Origin: Candidatus Kutchimonas denitrificans | GTDB taxonomy: Bacteria > Gemmatimonadota > Gemmatimonadetes > Palauibacterales > KS3-K002 | Assembly: GCA_011774835.1 (NCBI GenBank) | Contig: JAACAK010000142.1 | Coordinates: forward strand, 1-38,143 | Reading direction: 5' to 3' | Length of the DNA: 38,143 bases | In this document: in pieces, positions 8,552-16,721 of the stretch | Layout: each line of letters begins with the position of its first letter | Numbering within the stretch: position 1 is the first letter of the stretch | Translations under genes and position numbers: made by a program | Notes under the pieces: generated by a model | What the model saw: the letters and a program-made list of their open reading frames with translations, nothing else | Told to the model about the DNA's origin: nothing | Database searches by the model: none

Positions 8552-8964
8552 TTTCGATCCTCCCTCCAATGGGCGACTGCAAAGAGCGTAATCCGCTACC
8601 TACCAGGGTGCGGGCCCGAGGCTTGACGGACGGTCGGAGTCGCAGGTCCTGTACCAACCGCCGCCAGGATCTAACTCGTTGTTACGAAACAGCTTGGAGC
8701 GACAGGCGAAATGTGGCCTCGGTGGGGATGAGGCAAATGCCCATCTAACCTGGGGGATATGACCCGGATGTCGGCCGGGCAGCCGTCCCGAGTGCCGGGT
8801 CACGGGTCAAGCTGACGGATCGGGGTGAGCTTGCGGCCGATGTCGGCTCGACTTAAAAGGAGGTTTGGCAGGCAATGGTGGAGCCGCGACGACGAGACGA
8901 AGAGCGGTTATCGATAAGATCGGGCGAGACGAGTTGACTTGACGAACCCGAGACAGGGTGGTAC
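8552..8964. other. 413-base spacer upstream of cytochrome c and kinase remnant; no gene seen
   Basis: This lies between the divergent cytochrome c (-) and kinase fragment (+). No ORF has coding character. A TGACCCGG/CCGGGTCA inverted repeat (8-base arms, about 8760-8767 and 8795-8802) could form a hairpin with an inner GC-rich loop. GGAGG at about 8860 is followed by no open frame of useful size. I could not match it to a known riboswitch. Confidence 0.5.
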
Positions 8965-9157
8965 GTGAAGTCGATGTCTCCTACAGGTGAGTTGCTGGCC
9001 CGGCTCAAGGCTAGCCTTTCCGACCGCTACGACGTGCAGCGCGAGATCGGCCGCGGGGGGATGGCCACTGTCTTCCTGGCCCAGGACGTGAAGCACGGGC
9101 GGCCGGTCGCACTGAAGGTGCTGGACGACGAGCTGGATGCCAGCTTGGCCGCCGATT
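8965..9157 (+). pseudogene. N-terminal fragment of a Ser/Thr protein kinase (Pkn/STPK type)
   Basis: GTG start at 8965. The first 62 or so residues match the start of bacterial Hanks-type kinases: a short leader, then RYDVQREIGRGGMATVFLAQ with the Gly-rich loop at residues 29-34, and VALKV with the ATP-binding Lys51. Homology stops at about residue 62 (DDELDASLAAD); the catalytic loop HRD, DFG and all of the C-lobe are absent. The frame continues through about 25 unrelated residues into the DUF2892 gene at 9229. It cannot be an active kinase. It is most simply a deletion scar, though a kinase-leader/DUF2892 fusion protein could be translated because no stop separates them. Confidence 0.75.
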
Positions 9158-9228
9158 CGTCGGCGTTGACGCTTCGGCGCCCTGACCTTCAAGCCAGGGC
9201 ACCATTCACATTCACCAGCGAGGGTCCT

Positions 9229-9516
9229 ATGACGAAGAACATGGGATTGATCGATCGGGTGGTCCGCGCGCTGATCGCCGTGGCGATCGCCGTGCTGTAC
9301 TTCACCGGCCAGATCAGCGGGCTGCTCGCCATCATCCTCGGGATCGTGGCGGTGGCGTTCCTGGTCACCAGCTTCATCGGCACCTGCCCGGGCTACTTTC
9401 CCTTCAACCTGTCGACGCGAAAGCGGGCGGCGAGTGGGGGCGCGGACATGGGCGGCGGTTCGGCCGGCGGTGGCGAACTGGGCGGAGGTGGAGGTGGGGG
9501 CGACGTCGGCGTCTAA
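9229..9516 (+). CDS. DUF2892 (YgaP transmembrane-like) small membrane protein with Gly-rich tail
   Basis: 95 residues from the ATG at 9229, preceded by GAGGG at a four-base gap. Residues 1-63 match DUF2892: a MGLIDRVVRALIA start, two hydrophobic helices (about 10-27 and 30-50), and the conserved end GTCPGYFPFNLST. The tail after residue 68 is almost all Gly, Ser and Ala with one Glu and two Asp, which is not typical of the family. The frame is open upstream into the kinase remnant, so a fused protein of 183 residues from GTG 8965 is also possible. The separate start is preferred because homology begins exactly here. Function of DUF2892 alone is unknown. Confidence 0.82.
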   Translation: MTKNMGLIDRVVRALIAVAIAVLYFTGQISGLLAIILGIVAVAFLVTSFIGTCPGYFPFNLSTRKRAASGGADMGGGSAGGGELGGGGGGGDVGV

Positions 9517-9535
9517 GTCGACTCGAGGGCCGCGG

Positions 9536-10942
9536 CTAGTCTAGAGCGAGCCAGCCCACCCGACCGCTGGGTCCCTGCACGAGCAAAAACTCGCCGAACG
9601 CGGCGAGCACCGGGACCTCGGCGCCGGCGCTGACGCTGTCGACGGCCACGGCCAGCGGGACCGGGTCGGTGAGCAGTCGGGCGCCGCCGGCCAGCACCTC
9701 GTGGCGGATCGGTCGGTCCGTGGGCTCGGTCAGGCTGGCGGCGACGAACCCGACCGTGCCGTCGGGCGCGATCACCCGATACCAGGCGCCGGAGCCCGCC
9801 GCCACCTGCAGCGGCGTGTGGCGCGGCAGCTCGGCCAGGATCGCCGACCGGGCGGTCGGGTGGAGCCGGAGGCGTGCCGCCGCCCGGGTGACGCGGACTG
9901 TGCGGCCGATGAGGTTCGGATTACCGCCGAAGTCTTCGGTAGTCGTGGGCAGCGGTTCCAATGCCGGGTAGGGGTCGTACGAGCCGCGGCGGTAGAGGCC
10001 GAAGTGGAGGTGGGGCGGCGTGGAGCGGGCGTTCCCCGAGTTGCCGACCAGCCCCAGCGTGTCACCGACGGTCACCCGCTGGCCGCGCCGGACCAGCTGC
10101 GTATCGAGATGCGCGTAGTAGTGCGTCTGGCCGAACTCATCGCGCAGCCAGACAACGTTGCCACCCAGCCGATTGTCTCGAGTGCTGCGCACCACGCCGG
10201 CCGCCGCAGCGATCACGGGCGTGCCGCGTGGCGCGAAGATGTCGAGCCCTTCGTGCCGGCGGCGTCCGCCATCGCGCCCGTCGCCGTACCGGCTGCCGAT
10301 GGCGGTGGCGTCGCGCCCGTACACCGGAAAGTGAAGCGAAGGTTTGACGGCGACGCGGATCGAGTATCTGCCGCCGCGCAGCAGCTCGGGCTGGATGCGG
10401 ACGAGGTAGTCGCCGTCGCGGTGGGTGAAATAGTCGAAATCGCGATCCAGGCTGTCGGCGCTGGTCACGTGTCGAGGCTGGGCGTCGAGCCGCTCGGGGA
10501 CTCGGAAGAGATCGATGAAGATCCGGTAGCTCGTGTCCGGCTCGCTCTCGAACGTCACCTCGAGCAGCTGGCCGCGCCGCAGTGACACCCGGTAGGCCGT
10601 GGCCGTCGTTTGCCTGGGGTCGAGGTAGCCCTCTTCGAGGTACGGCGGCGAGACCGAGACCGGGCTGTCCAACGCCTCGGCCGCCGCGGCCAGCCAATCT
10701 CCACCCAGGGCGGTCCGGTGGAGCCCGGCATCGCGCAGGGCCTGCTCGTAACGCTCGCGCGGGGTGGAGTATCCGAAGAACTCACGGACCGCCTCGCCGC
10801 TGCACCCGCCGGCCAGCCACAGCAGGAGGGTGGCGCCCAATGCCGGCCATTTCCACGATAGGCTGATATTCACGAAACCAAGTACGAAAGGCGGCTGCGG
10901 TTTGTTCCGCGGCATCGGGCGGTGCCGACTCGCCGGCCGCAA
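9536..10942 (-). CDS. M23 (LytM-type) metallopeptidase lipoprotein with SH3-like domain
   Basis: 468 residues from the ATG at 10942. The lipobox WLAGGC fits a signal peptide from GTG 10873 or ATG 10915, so the true start may be shorter. The peptidase domain lies at about 225-330: RRRHEGLDIFAPRGTP gives the first zinc His and Asp, and THYYAHLD and HLHFGLY supply the remaining His residues. A bacterial SH3-like domain follows at about 345-405 (VRVTRAAARLRLHP). Such proteins cleave peptidoglycan cross-links or act as regulators of amidases. The gene ends 19 bases from the DUF2892 gene on the other strand, and a terminator for the microprotein sits just upstream. Confidence 0.9.
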   Translation of the reverse strand: MRPASRHRPMPRNKPQPPFVLGFVNISLSWKWPALGATLLLWLAGGCSGEAVREFFGYSTPRERYEQALRDAGLHRTALGGDWLAAAAEALDSPVSVSPPYLEEGYLDPRQTTATAYRVSLRRGQLLEVTFESEPDTSYRIFIDLFRVPERLDAQPRHVTSADSLDRDFDYFTHRDGDYLVRIQPELLRGGRYSIRVAVKPSLHFPVYGRDATAIGSRYGDGRDGGRRRHEGLDIFAPRGTPVIAAAAGVVRSTRDNRLGGNVVWLRDEFGQTHYYAHLDTQLVRRGQRVTVGDTLGLVGNSGNARSTPPHLHFGLYRRGSYDPYPALEPLPTTTEDFGGNPNLIGRTVRVTRAAARLRLHPTARSAILAELPRHTPLQVAAGSGAWYRVIAPDGTVGFVAASLTEPTDRPIRHEVLAGGARLLTDPVPLAVAVDSVSAGAEVPVLAAFGEFLLVQGPSGRVGWLALD

Positions 10943-10945
10943 ATG

Positions 10946-10970
10946 AAAAGGGCACCGGAGACCGGTGCCC
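10946..10970 (-). terminator. Rho-independent terminator of the microprotein gene
   Basis: Read on the minus strand: GGGCACCGG, a three-base loop, CCGGTGCCC (9 perfect pairs, 10950-10970), then TTTTC. It lies 27 bases after the stop of the 30-residue frame at 10997-11089 and just before the M23 gene, separating the two. Confidence 0.85.
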
Positions 10971-10996
10971 TCATCGCAGGCCGATACACGGCCCAG

Positions 10997-11089
10997 CTAT
11001 TTCCTCTCGACTTCCTCGTACGACACCAGCACCATGACGAGCGGCGGCACGAGGATCAACGCCGCGATGATCAATGCGACAACCGACAC
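10997..11089 (-). CDS. 30-residue single-pass membrane microprotein
   Basis: Starts GTG at 11089 with GAGGGG seven bases upstream and ends TAG at 10997-10999. The protein begins MSVVALIIAALILVPPLVM and ends with a charged tail SYEEVERK: about 22 hydrophobic residues with a Pro-Pro kink, then an acidic/basic C-terminus. A strong terminator follows within 30 bases, so ribosome site, frame and terminator form a complete transcription unit. A 5-codon frame (ATG at 11110) overlaps its ribosome site and could be a short leader. I recognise no family; single-helix subunits of transporters or oxidases look like this. Too short for usual gene callers. Confidence 0.65.
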   Translation of the reverse strand: MSVVALIIAALILVPPLVMVLVSYEEVERK

Positions 11090-11378
11090 TTTTCAGCCCC
11101 TCTCACTCATCGCGCCCGGAGGCGCGTCGTTCGATCAGTTCTGATGCCTTTGCCGGCCGGAGCCGGCTCCGGCGGCCAGGGATGGGGCAAGTCGTGTGCC
11201 TGAGCCCGGGACTCTCGGAGGCGACGCCGTACCCGGGAAAAGCAAGATGTTGCCTCGCTTTTCAGGGGCTGCCGGGACAGAAGCCTCCGGCGAACGCGGC
11301 CCGGGGCGGGCAAGTCGGTCACTCTGACCCAACGCGGCGGGACAGATCTGTCGACGCCATCGGTCGCCAGCGAGCTCG
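11090..11378. other. Spacer of 289 bases upstream of the microprotein
   Basis: Holds the microprotein leader (uORF at 11093-11110), a perfect 16-base palindrome CCGGAGCCGGCTCCGG at about 11157-11172, and a hairpin at 11237-11263. No gene is evident. A minus-strand promoter for the microprotein must lie here but I could not pick convincing -35/-10 boxes. Confidence 0.5.
11237..11263. terminator. Candidate A/T-flanked terminator for the large membrane protein gene
   Basis: GAAAAGC at 11237-11243 pairs with GCTTTTC at 11257-11263, continuing for two more pairs after a mismatch, with a short loop. The arms end in A and T runs on both strands, so it could act either way. It lies 116 bases past the stop of the minus-strand gene at 11379. 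The GC content of the stem is low for a terminator. Confidence 0.4.
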
Positions 11379-12821
11379 TCATCGCTCCCCTTCGAGCCCC
11401 AGCCCGTTCCGCATCCGTTCGATCAGCCACTCGGCCTCGCGGCGGTCGGGGATCGCTCGGCCGGCATATACCCTCTTGCCGTTGGCGCGCTGGATCTTGA
11501 TGTCGTAGTAGGAACGATTGCCGGCTCGTGATCCTATGTCGAGCGTAATGTCGTCGATGTCGTCGGCGGGGATGTGTCGAACCCCGCCGAACCCGAGGAG
11601 CCCCGATCGGATCCAGATGCCGGAAGCCTCGGCGATCACGTGGGTGGTTAGCAGCCAGGCCGTCACCACGGCGTATCCGATCAGCAGGCCGAACAGGCCG
11701 AAGACGATGGGGAAGATGATCGGGGCGCCGAGCCCCGGCAGGATGAAGGTGACCGCCGTCCAGATGACGAAGAACACGGTGATGCCCACGGCGAAACCGA
11801 GGTTGCGAGCGGCGGGAAAGTAGATCTCGGCGCGCTGCGGACGTTCCCTGACCTCGATCCGCGATGCGGGCGGCTGGCGGAACTCCGGTTCGGACTCGGG
11901 CAGCGCTGTCGCCTCTTCTTCCGTGAGCGGCTCCTCGCTCTCAGCCGTCCGGAAGACCGGCACGTCGAAGCTGGCGCCGAAGTCCACGCCAGGCACCGAG
12001 GCGGACGTCTCGACCCGCCAGATGATCTGGTCCGAGGAATCGCTCGCGTCGCTCTCGCGCGCATCGGCGGGCAAGCGGAACCCCACGGGTATGGCCGTGG
12101 CGCGGCCCACCTGGTGGGCTCGGGTCACCCTTTGGGCGTCCTCCCACAGCACCGTCTCCCGAACGCTGCGACGATTGCCCGAGCGGCTGACGACGCGATT
12201 GACGCACAAGAGCTTGACCGGGAAACCGTCAGCCGGACGGATCCAGCTGTCGGTCAGGATCACGCCGCGCAGCGCGCGGCCGACGACACCGGGAACTGTG
12301 GCCAGCCGCAGCACGGAAACGCCGTACTTCCGATGACGAAGCGTCAGGTAGATCGCCCGCCCGAGCAGGATCAGTCCGATGGCCGGGAACGCGAGGATCA
12401 GCAGCGCCAGCTTTTCACCGTCGGCCAGCGCTTCCGGAAGGACCACGATCGGGACCGTGAACGCGATCAGGTTCCAGAAGACGGCGAACGCCCACGCACG
12501 GTACATGCGGTGGCGGCCGGAGCTCTCGATCCGGCCCGTCGCCCAGTCGGTGCGCCACAGCCAGGGCTCGTCCGGGTGGCGTTCCTGAAGCTCGCGGGCC
12601 GCCCGAGCGCGGCGCAGCCCGTAATACGCGACGCCCAGCATCCCGAAGCCGACGCCCCCGAAGAGCAGTGCGAAGACAAGAGTCAACGCGGCCTGGGCCC
12701 AGTCCCCGACCACCGCGTACCGAGCCGTCGCCACGGCGGCGCCTATTCCAACCGCACAGAACGGCAGCAGGAACAGGGTCAGGCAGCCGATCGCGATCTT
12801 CTCCTGGGTCGTTGTCTTCAT
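11379..12821 (-). CDS. Large membrane protein, DUF3592-like N-half and PH-like C-half
   Basis: 480 residues with a start ATG at 12821 whose first two bases overlap the RCK_C gene stop (ATGA). Hydrophobic segments fall at about 9-32, 40-70, 108-150, 330-365 and 370-395, so the chain crosses the membrane about six times. After the first pair comes a loop with LWRTDWATGRIESSGR, as in DUF3592 proteins. A soluble stretch at about 190-320 follows, with an Arg-rich core and an acidic PVFRTAESEEP segment. The last 90 residues (HVIAEASGIWIRSGLLGFGG onward) look like a bacterial PH domain. No enzyme motif is visible. Being the second gene of a coupled pair with an RCK_C fragment, a role near ion transport is a guess. 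Confidence 0.75.
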   Translation of the reverse strand: MKTTTQEKIAIGCLTLFLLPFCAVGIGAAVATARYAVVGDWAQAALTLVFALLFGGVGFGMLGVAYYGLRRARAARELQERHPDEPWLWRTDWATGRIESSGRHRMYRAWAFAVFWNLIAFTVPIVVLPEALADGEKLALLILAFPAIGLILLGRAIYLTLRHRKYGVSVLRLATVPGVVGRALRGVILTDSWIRPADGFPVKLLCVNRVVSRSGNRRSVRETVLWEDAQRVTRAHQVGRATAIPVGFRLPADARESDASDSSDQIIWRVETSASVPGVDFGASFDVPVFRTAESEEPLTEEEATALPESEPEFRQPPASRIEVRERPQRAEIYFPAARNLGFAVGITVFFVIWTAVTFILPGLGAPIIFPIVFGLFGLLIGYAVVTAWLLTTHVIAEASGIWIRSGLLGFGGVRHIPADDIDDITLDIGSRAGNRSYYDIKIQRANGKRVYAGRAIPDRREAEWLIERMRNGLGLEGER

Positions 12822-13387
12822 GCCGTCATTTCGCCCGTCTGCTCCGACTCCTCGCGTCTGGCCTCGTGCTCACCTTCCTCTATGTCCTGCTCGTGCAGCT
12901 CCCGCTCATGTTCCTGCTTCGATTTCTCATGAGCCGCCTCGCCGGTGCGACCCGCGATCCGCTGTTCCAGCTCATCCAGCTTCTCGCTCTTGCCGTAGAG
13001 CACCAGCGTGTCGCCGGGGTGAATTTTGTAGCGGGCGCGCGGTGCGCCGATATAGGAACCATCGTCGTGGAAGATGCCAAGGACCAGGATTCCCTCGCCG
13101 CCGAGGTCGGCCTCGGACAGAGTCTTCTCTGCCAGCCAGGAATCTTCCTGGATCCGGAAGCGGCCCACCGAGTAGTCCCTCTCCAGGTTGAGCAAGGTAT
13201 AAGGCGACCATTGGGCACCTGCGGTCTCTGGTAAGCGCGCGAGAACCGGGTGGAAGCACGGCGGCAAGAATACAGCGATTGGCGCTGGCTCGGAACCCCA
13301 CACCACTCCCCCAACCGGCGCTGACACCGGTACGCCAGCTATGATGTCCCAGGATACCACGGTTACGTGCTGAGGCCGAACCGTCAC
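12818..13387 (-). CDS. RCK_C (TrkA C-terminal) domain protein, probably 5'-truncated
   Basis: 189 residues from a GTG at 13387. Residues about 65-145 match the RCK_C domain: DYSVGRFRIQEDSWLAEKTL, then GILVLGIFHDDGSYIGAP, then PGDTLVLYGK. This domain binds ligands or nucleotides and gates K+ channels and transporters. Family members with this module and a charged tail usually begin with several membrane helices, which are missing; the first 55 or so residues are not recognisable, so the gene appears cut at its 5' end. The C-terminus (about 148-189) is a Glu/Arg/His-rich helix. ATGA overlap couples it to the next gene. It could be a working soluble form. Confidence 0.7.
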   Translation of the reverse strand: MTVRPQHVTVVSWDIIAGVPVSAPVGGVVWGSEPAPIAVFLPPCFHPVLARLPETAGAQWSPYTLLNLERDYSVGRFRIQEDSWLAEKTLSEADLGGEGILVLGIFHDDGSYIGAPRARYKIHPGDTLVLYGKSEKLDELEQRIAGRTGEAAHEKSKQEHERELHEQDIEEGEHEARREESEQTGEMTA

Positions 13388-13496
13388 GTACTGGCTCCAG
13401 CTTGCCGCTGTCGGGCACGCTTGGCATGTTATGCGCGAGGCTCGAACCCGATTCCGGACTTCAGGTCACGCGGACAAGCTGACCTCGTGCGTTGAC

Positions 13497-15932
13497 ATGA
13501 TAGGCCCCAGGCAGCTGATCAAAGAAATCCACCACCGCTCGCTCTGGCAGGTTCTCCTCATATATGTCGTGGGCGCCTGGATCGTCTTCCAGGTCGTGCA
13601 GACACTGACCGAGGGGCTCGGTCTGCCGACCTGGTTCCCGGCGTTTGCCCTGGTCCTCCTGCTAATCGGCCTGCCGGTCGTTCTGGCCACGGCGTTCGTG
13701 CAGGAGGGCGTGCCCACACATTCCCGTACCGACCCGACGCTCTTGCCGACGGACGCAGCGGCCGCCGAGGAGCGGGGCGCGGAAGCGGGGCCAGGGGGAG
13801 TAAGGGGACTATTCACCTGGCGCAATGCCATCCTCGGCGGACTCGTTGCCCTCGCCGCCTGGGGGGCGGTGGCCGCCGCGTGGCTGGTCGCGTTCGGGCC
13901 GCCGGAACGAACCGCGTCCGTTGGGGCCACCCCTGCCTCGGCCGACGCGATCGCGGTCCTTCCCTTCGCCTACCAGGGTAGCGAGGACTACGAGTACCTG
14001 GGGGAGGGTATCGTCGATTTGTTGAGCACGAGCCTGGATGGCGCCGGCGAGCTGCGGAGCGTGGATCCTCGAGCGGTGCTCAGTTTCTTGGGTGAAGACG
14101 CTCCGGCGAACCTGGACCCTTCCTCGGCGGCCCGTGTCGCCGGCAGCCTCGAGGCGGGCCGATTCGTCCTCGGCAGCATCGTCGAAGCAGGGGGACGGCT
14201 CACGATCTCGGCGGTTCTGTACAAAGGCGGGACGCGTGTCGAAACCGTTGGGGAGGCGGATGCCGAGGGGCGGGCCGTGGACGTATTCGAGGCCGTTGAC
14301 GAATTGGCGGCCGAGTTGCTGGCGGAGCTCGGCAGCGGGCCGGCGACTCGCGTTCGCCGCATCGCCGCGGTGACCACGAGCTCGCTTCCGGCGCTCAAGG
14401 CTTATCTCGAAGGCGAGCGAGCCCACCGGCTCGGCCAGTATCAGGACGCGGTGGAAGATTTCCAGCGCGCCGTCGAACTGGATTCGGCCTACGCGCTGGC
14501 CTACTACCGGCTGAGCATACTGGCGGAGTACGCCACCCTCTCGGATCTGGCCCGGCAAGCCGCCGAACACGCTTACCGGTTCGCGGGCCGTTTACCGGAT
14601 CGCGATCGCCGGATGCTCGAAGCGTTCCGCGCCTGGCGCCGGGGAGCACACGGGGAGGCGGAGCGATTGTACCGGTCGCTGGTCGGTACGTACCCGGACG
14701 AGGTGGAAGCGTGGTTCGAGTTCGGTGAGGTGCTGTTCCACAGCAATCCGTTCCACGGGCGGCCGTTCACCGACGCCAGGGAACCGTTCGAGCGCGTGCT
14801 CTTCTACGATCCCGATCATACCGGTGCGATGTACCACCTGGCCCGGATCGCGGCGGCGGAGGGCCGCCTGGCCGACATGGAATCGCTCATCGGCCGCCAT
14901 AACGAGCTGATCGAGGGTGGGGACCGGGAGCTGGAGATGCTTGCCCTGCTGGCGTTCACGAAGCGGGACCCTGAGCTCGAAGATTCCGTGGTGGCGCGGC
15001 TCGAGCGGGCGAACGATGTGATCATCGCTCTGGCGACCTGGGATGTGGCGACGTGGGCGAAGAACGTGGACGGCGCGATACGGCTCGCGGACGTGATGGC
15101 CGACCCGTCGCGCTCGGTGGAGGTGCGGACGGTAGGCTACGCGTGGCTGGCCCACATGCGGCTGGCGAAAGGCCAATACGCAATGGCGCAGGCCGAGCTG
15201 GATCGGATGGCTGCCCTCGATTCGGTGGCGGCACTCGAGTACCGGGCGCTTTTGACCGCCTTCCCGTTCATGCCCAACGACGAAGCTGAGTTGCGTCGGC
15301 TCAGAGCGCGGCTGGAGGCGCTGGACCCCGATGCCGTGGCTCCGAGCGGCAATCCCAGCGTGTTCTACAGCGCCCACGATGACGTTCATCCAGTGCTGCG
15401 GGAATACCTGCTGGGCATCGTCAACGCCAGGCTGGGGGCGTTCGATCGCGCTGGCTGGCACGCCGATACGCTGCAGGGCATGCCCAGACCGCCGGGGTCG
15501 GGGACCATGCTGAGCGATTTCGCGGCGAGCGTTCGAGCGCAGATCCTGCGCGCGCAAGGCCATCCGCAAGAAGCGTTGGCCGCCCTGGAAGACATCGAGC
15601 GAGAGATCTGGTACAACGTTGCCCTGGCCTCCACGTTCTGGGCCCAGACGCTCGAGCGCTTTCTACTGGCCGAGATGCTCTACGAGCTGCGCCGGTACGA
15701 GGAAGCCATCCCGTGGTACGCCAACATCGCCCAGGTCGCGCCCTTCGAGGTGGCTCACCGATCTCTCGCCTATCTGCGACTGGGTATGATCTACGAAACG
15801 CAGGGTGATCCCGAGCGGGCCGCGGAGTACTTCGGCAAGTTCGTCGAGCTCTGGAACGATGCGGATCCCGGATTGCAGGACCACGTGGAAGCGGCCCGGC
15901 GCGCGCTGGCGACGGTGTCACAGGACAGGTGA
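13497..15932 (+). CDS. Membrane-anchored FlgO-like and TPR protein
   Basis: 811 residues from the ATG at 13497 (an ATG at 13431 is also in frame); MIGPRQLIKEIHHRSLWQVL is a typical start for this group. Three hydrophobic segments lie at about 20-36, 45-68 and 105-128. Residues about 140-300 form a TolB/FlgO-like module (AIAVLPFAYQGSEDYEYLGE), common in Gemmatimonadota next to kinase or adenylate cyclase domains. The rest is helical TPR repeats (for example at 320-365 and near the C-terminus), suited to protein binding. No kinase or cyclase domain is present. The following lipoprotein gene overlaps the stop by GTGA. Probable role: envelope signalling or assembly scaffold. Confidence 0.85.
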   Translation: MIGPRQLIKEIHHRSLWQVLLIYVVGAWIVFQVVQTLTEGLGLPTWFPAFALVLLLIGLPVVLATAFVQEGVPTHSRTDPTLLPTDAAAAEERGAEAGPGGVRGLFTWRNAILGGLVALAAWGAVAAAWLVAFGPPERTASVGATPASADAIAVLPFAYQGSEDYEYLGEGIVDLLSTSLDGAGELRSVDPRAVLSFLGEDAPANLDPSSAARVAGSLEAGRFVLGSIVEAGGRLTISAVLYKGGTRVETVGEADAEGRAVDVFEAVDELAAELLAELGSGPATRVRRIAAVTTSSLPALKAYLEGERAHRLGQYQDAVEDFQRAVELDSAYALAYYRLSILAEYATLSDLARQAAEHAYRFAGRLPDRDRRMLEAFRAWRRGAHGEAERLYRSLVGTYPDEVEAWFEFGEVLFHSNPFHGRPFTDAREPFERVLFYDPDHTGAMYHLARIAAAEGRLADMESLIGRHNELIEGGDRELEMLALLAFTKRDPELEDSVVARLERANDVIIALATWDVATWAKNVDGAIRLADVMADPSRSVEVRTVGYAWLAHMRLAKGQYAMAQAELDRMAALDSVAALEYRALLTAFPFMPNDEAELRRLRARLEALDPDAVAPSGNPSVFYSAHDDVHPVLREYLLGIVNARLGAFDRAGWHADTLQGMPRPPGSGTMLSDFAASVRAQILRAQGHPQEALAALEDIEREIWYNVALASTFWAQTLERFLLAEMLYELRRYEEAIPWYANIAQVAPFEVAHRSLAYLRLGMIYETQGDPERAAEYFGKFVELWNDADPGLQDHVEAARRALATVSQDR

Positions 15933-16597
15933 AGTCGGTGCGACGGCGCAACCCCGCGAGGGGGTCGGTGCGCCATGATAGGAAAGCAGTGGCTAGCGAG
16001 CCGGCGCCGCGGTTGATTCGCGAGCTAAGCGGCGCTGCGGCGGTGCTTCTGCTCGTGCAGGGTTGTACGAACGTCATCTCAACGCCCGCCAACCCATCCA
16101 GACCGCTCCCGGTCTTCCTGGTGGACCATGGCCGTCACGCCAGCCTCGTGCTCCCGCGTGGAGATGACGGGATGGTGCGTTACGCCTACGGCGATTGGGA
16201 GTACTTCGCGCGGGCCAAGACGGGTCCCGGCGAAGCGTCGGCAGCGGTCTTGTGGCCGACGCGGGCGGCCCTCGGACGGCGTTCTCTGCCCGGCCTGCCG
16301 GGGGAATCGGGCGTCCGCCGGCATCTGTTCGGGATCGAGCGGCTGTACCGTGTAGTCGTCGAGTCTCGCAGGATCGAGCGGCTGCGGGCTCGTCTCGATT
16401 CGATCTACGAGTCGAACATCGAGACGCTGATCTACAACTCGACCTACGATCTGGAGTTCGTGCACCATCCGCGCAGCTACTGGGTGCTTCACAATTCCAA
16501 TCTGGTAGTCGCTGCCTGGCTGGAGGAACTGGGCTGCCGGGTGAGTGGGCCGGGGATTTTGTCCAACTGGAGGTTGGAGCCGAGGCGGAATCGCTGA
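15929..16597 (+). CDS. DUF2459-like lipoprotein
   Basis: 222 residues from a GTG at 15929 that overlaps the TPR gene stop (GTGA). A GTG at 15989 would give a cleaner lipoprotein signal ending LLLVQGC. The mature part starts PVFLVDHGRHASLVLP, followed by DWEYFA, matching the DUF2459 pattern of a His- and Trp-rich N-terminus. The end NSNLVVAAWLEELG resembles the family's C-terminal block, although the usual Cys there is Asn here. DUF2459 proteins have been likened to cysteine peptidases; that residue change argues against activity. Function unknown, cell envelope location likely. Confidence 0.7.
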   Translation: MKSVRRRNPARGSVRHDRKAVASEPAPRLIRELSGAAAVLLLVQGCTNVISTPANPSRPLPVFLVDHGRHASLVLPRGDDGMVRYAYGDWEYFARAKTGPGEASAAVLWPTRAALGRRSLPGLPGESGVRRHLFGIERLYRVVVESRRIERLRARLDSIYESNIETLIYNSTYDLEFVHHPRSYWVLHNSNLVVAAWLEELGCRVSGPGILSNWRLEPRRNR

Positions 16598-16721
16598 CGG
16601 CGGCGCGCTCCGAGCGTGACGGCGTTCTGCGGGGGCTGGATGCCCGTTTGCCAGCCAAATCGACTTGAGATACACTGACTTCCATCTGTTTCCACCTTGG
16701 TCACGACGGGCCGGAGAGCGC

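Noticed and set aside
8760..8804. Possible riboswitch or structured RNA upstream of the kinase fragment
   Set aside because: An inverted repeat is visible but no known riboswitch core could be matched by eye; listed only as spacer content.
11157..11172. CCGGAGCCGGCTCCGG palindrome as a terminator
   Set aside because: No loop and no T run; may be an operator but there is no supporting evidence.
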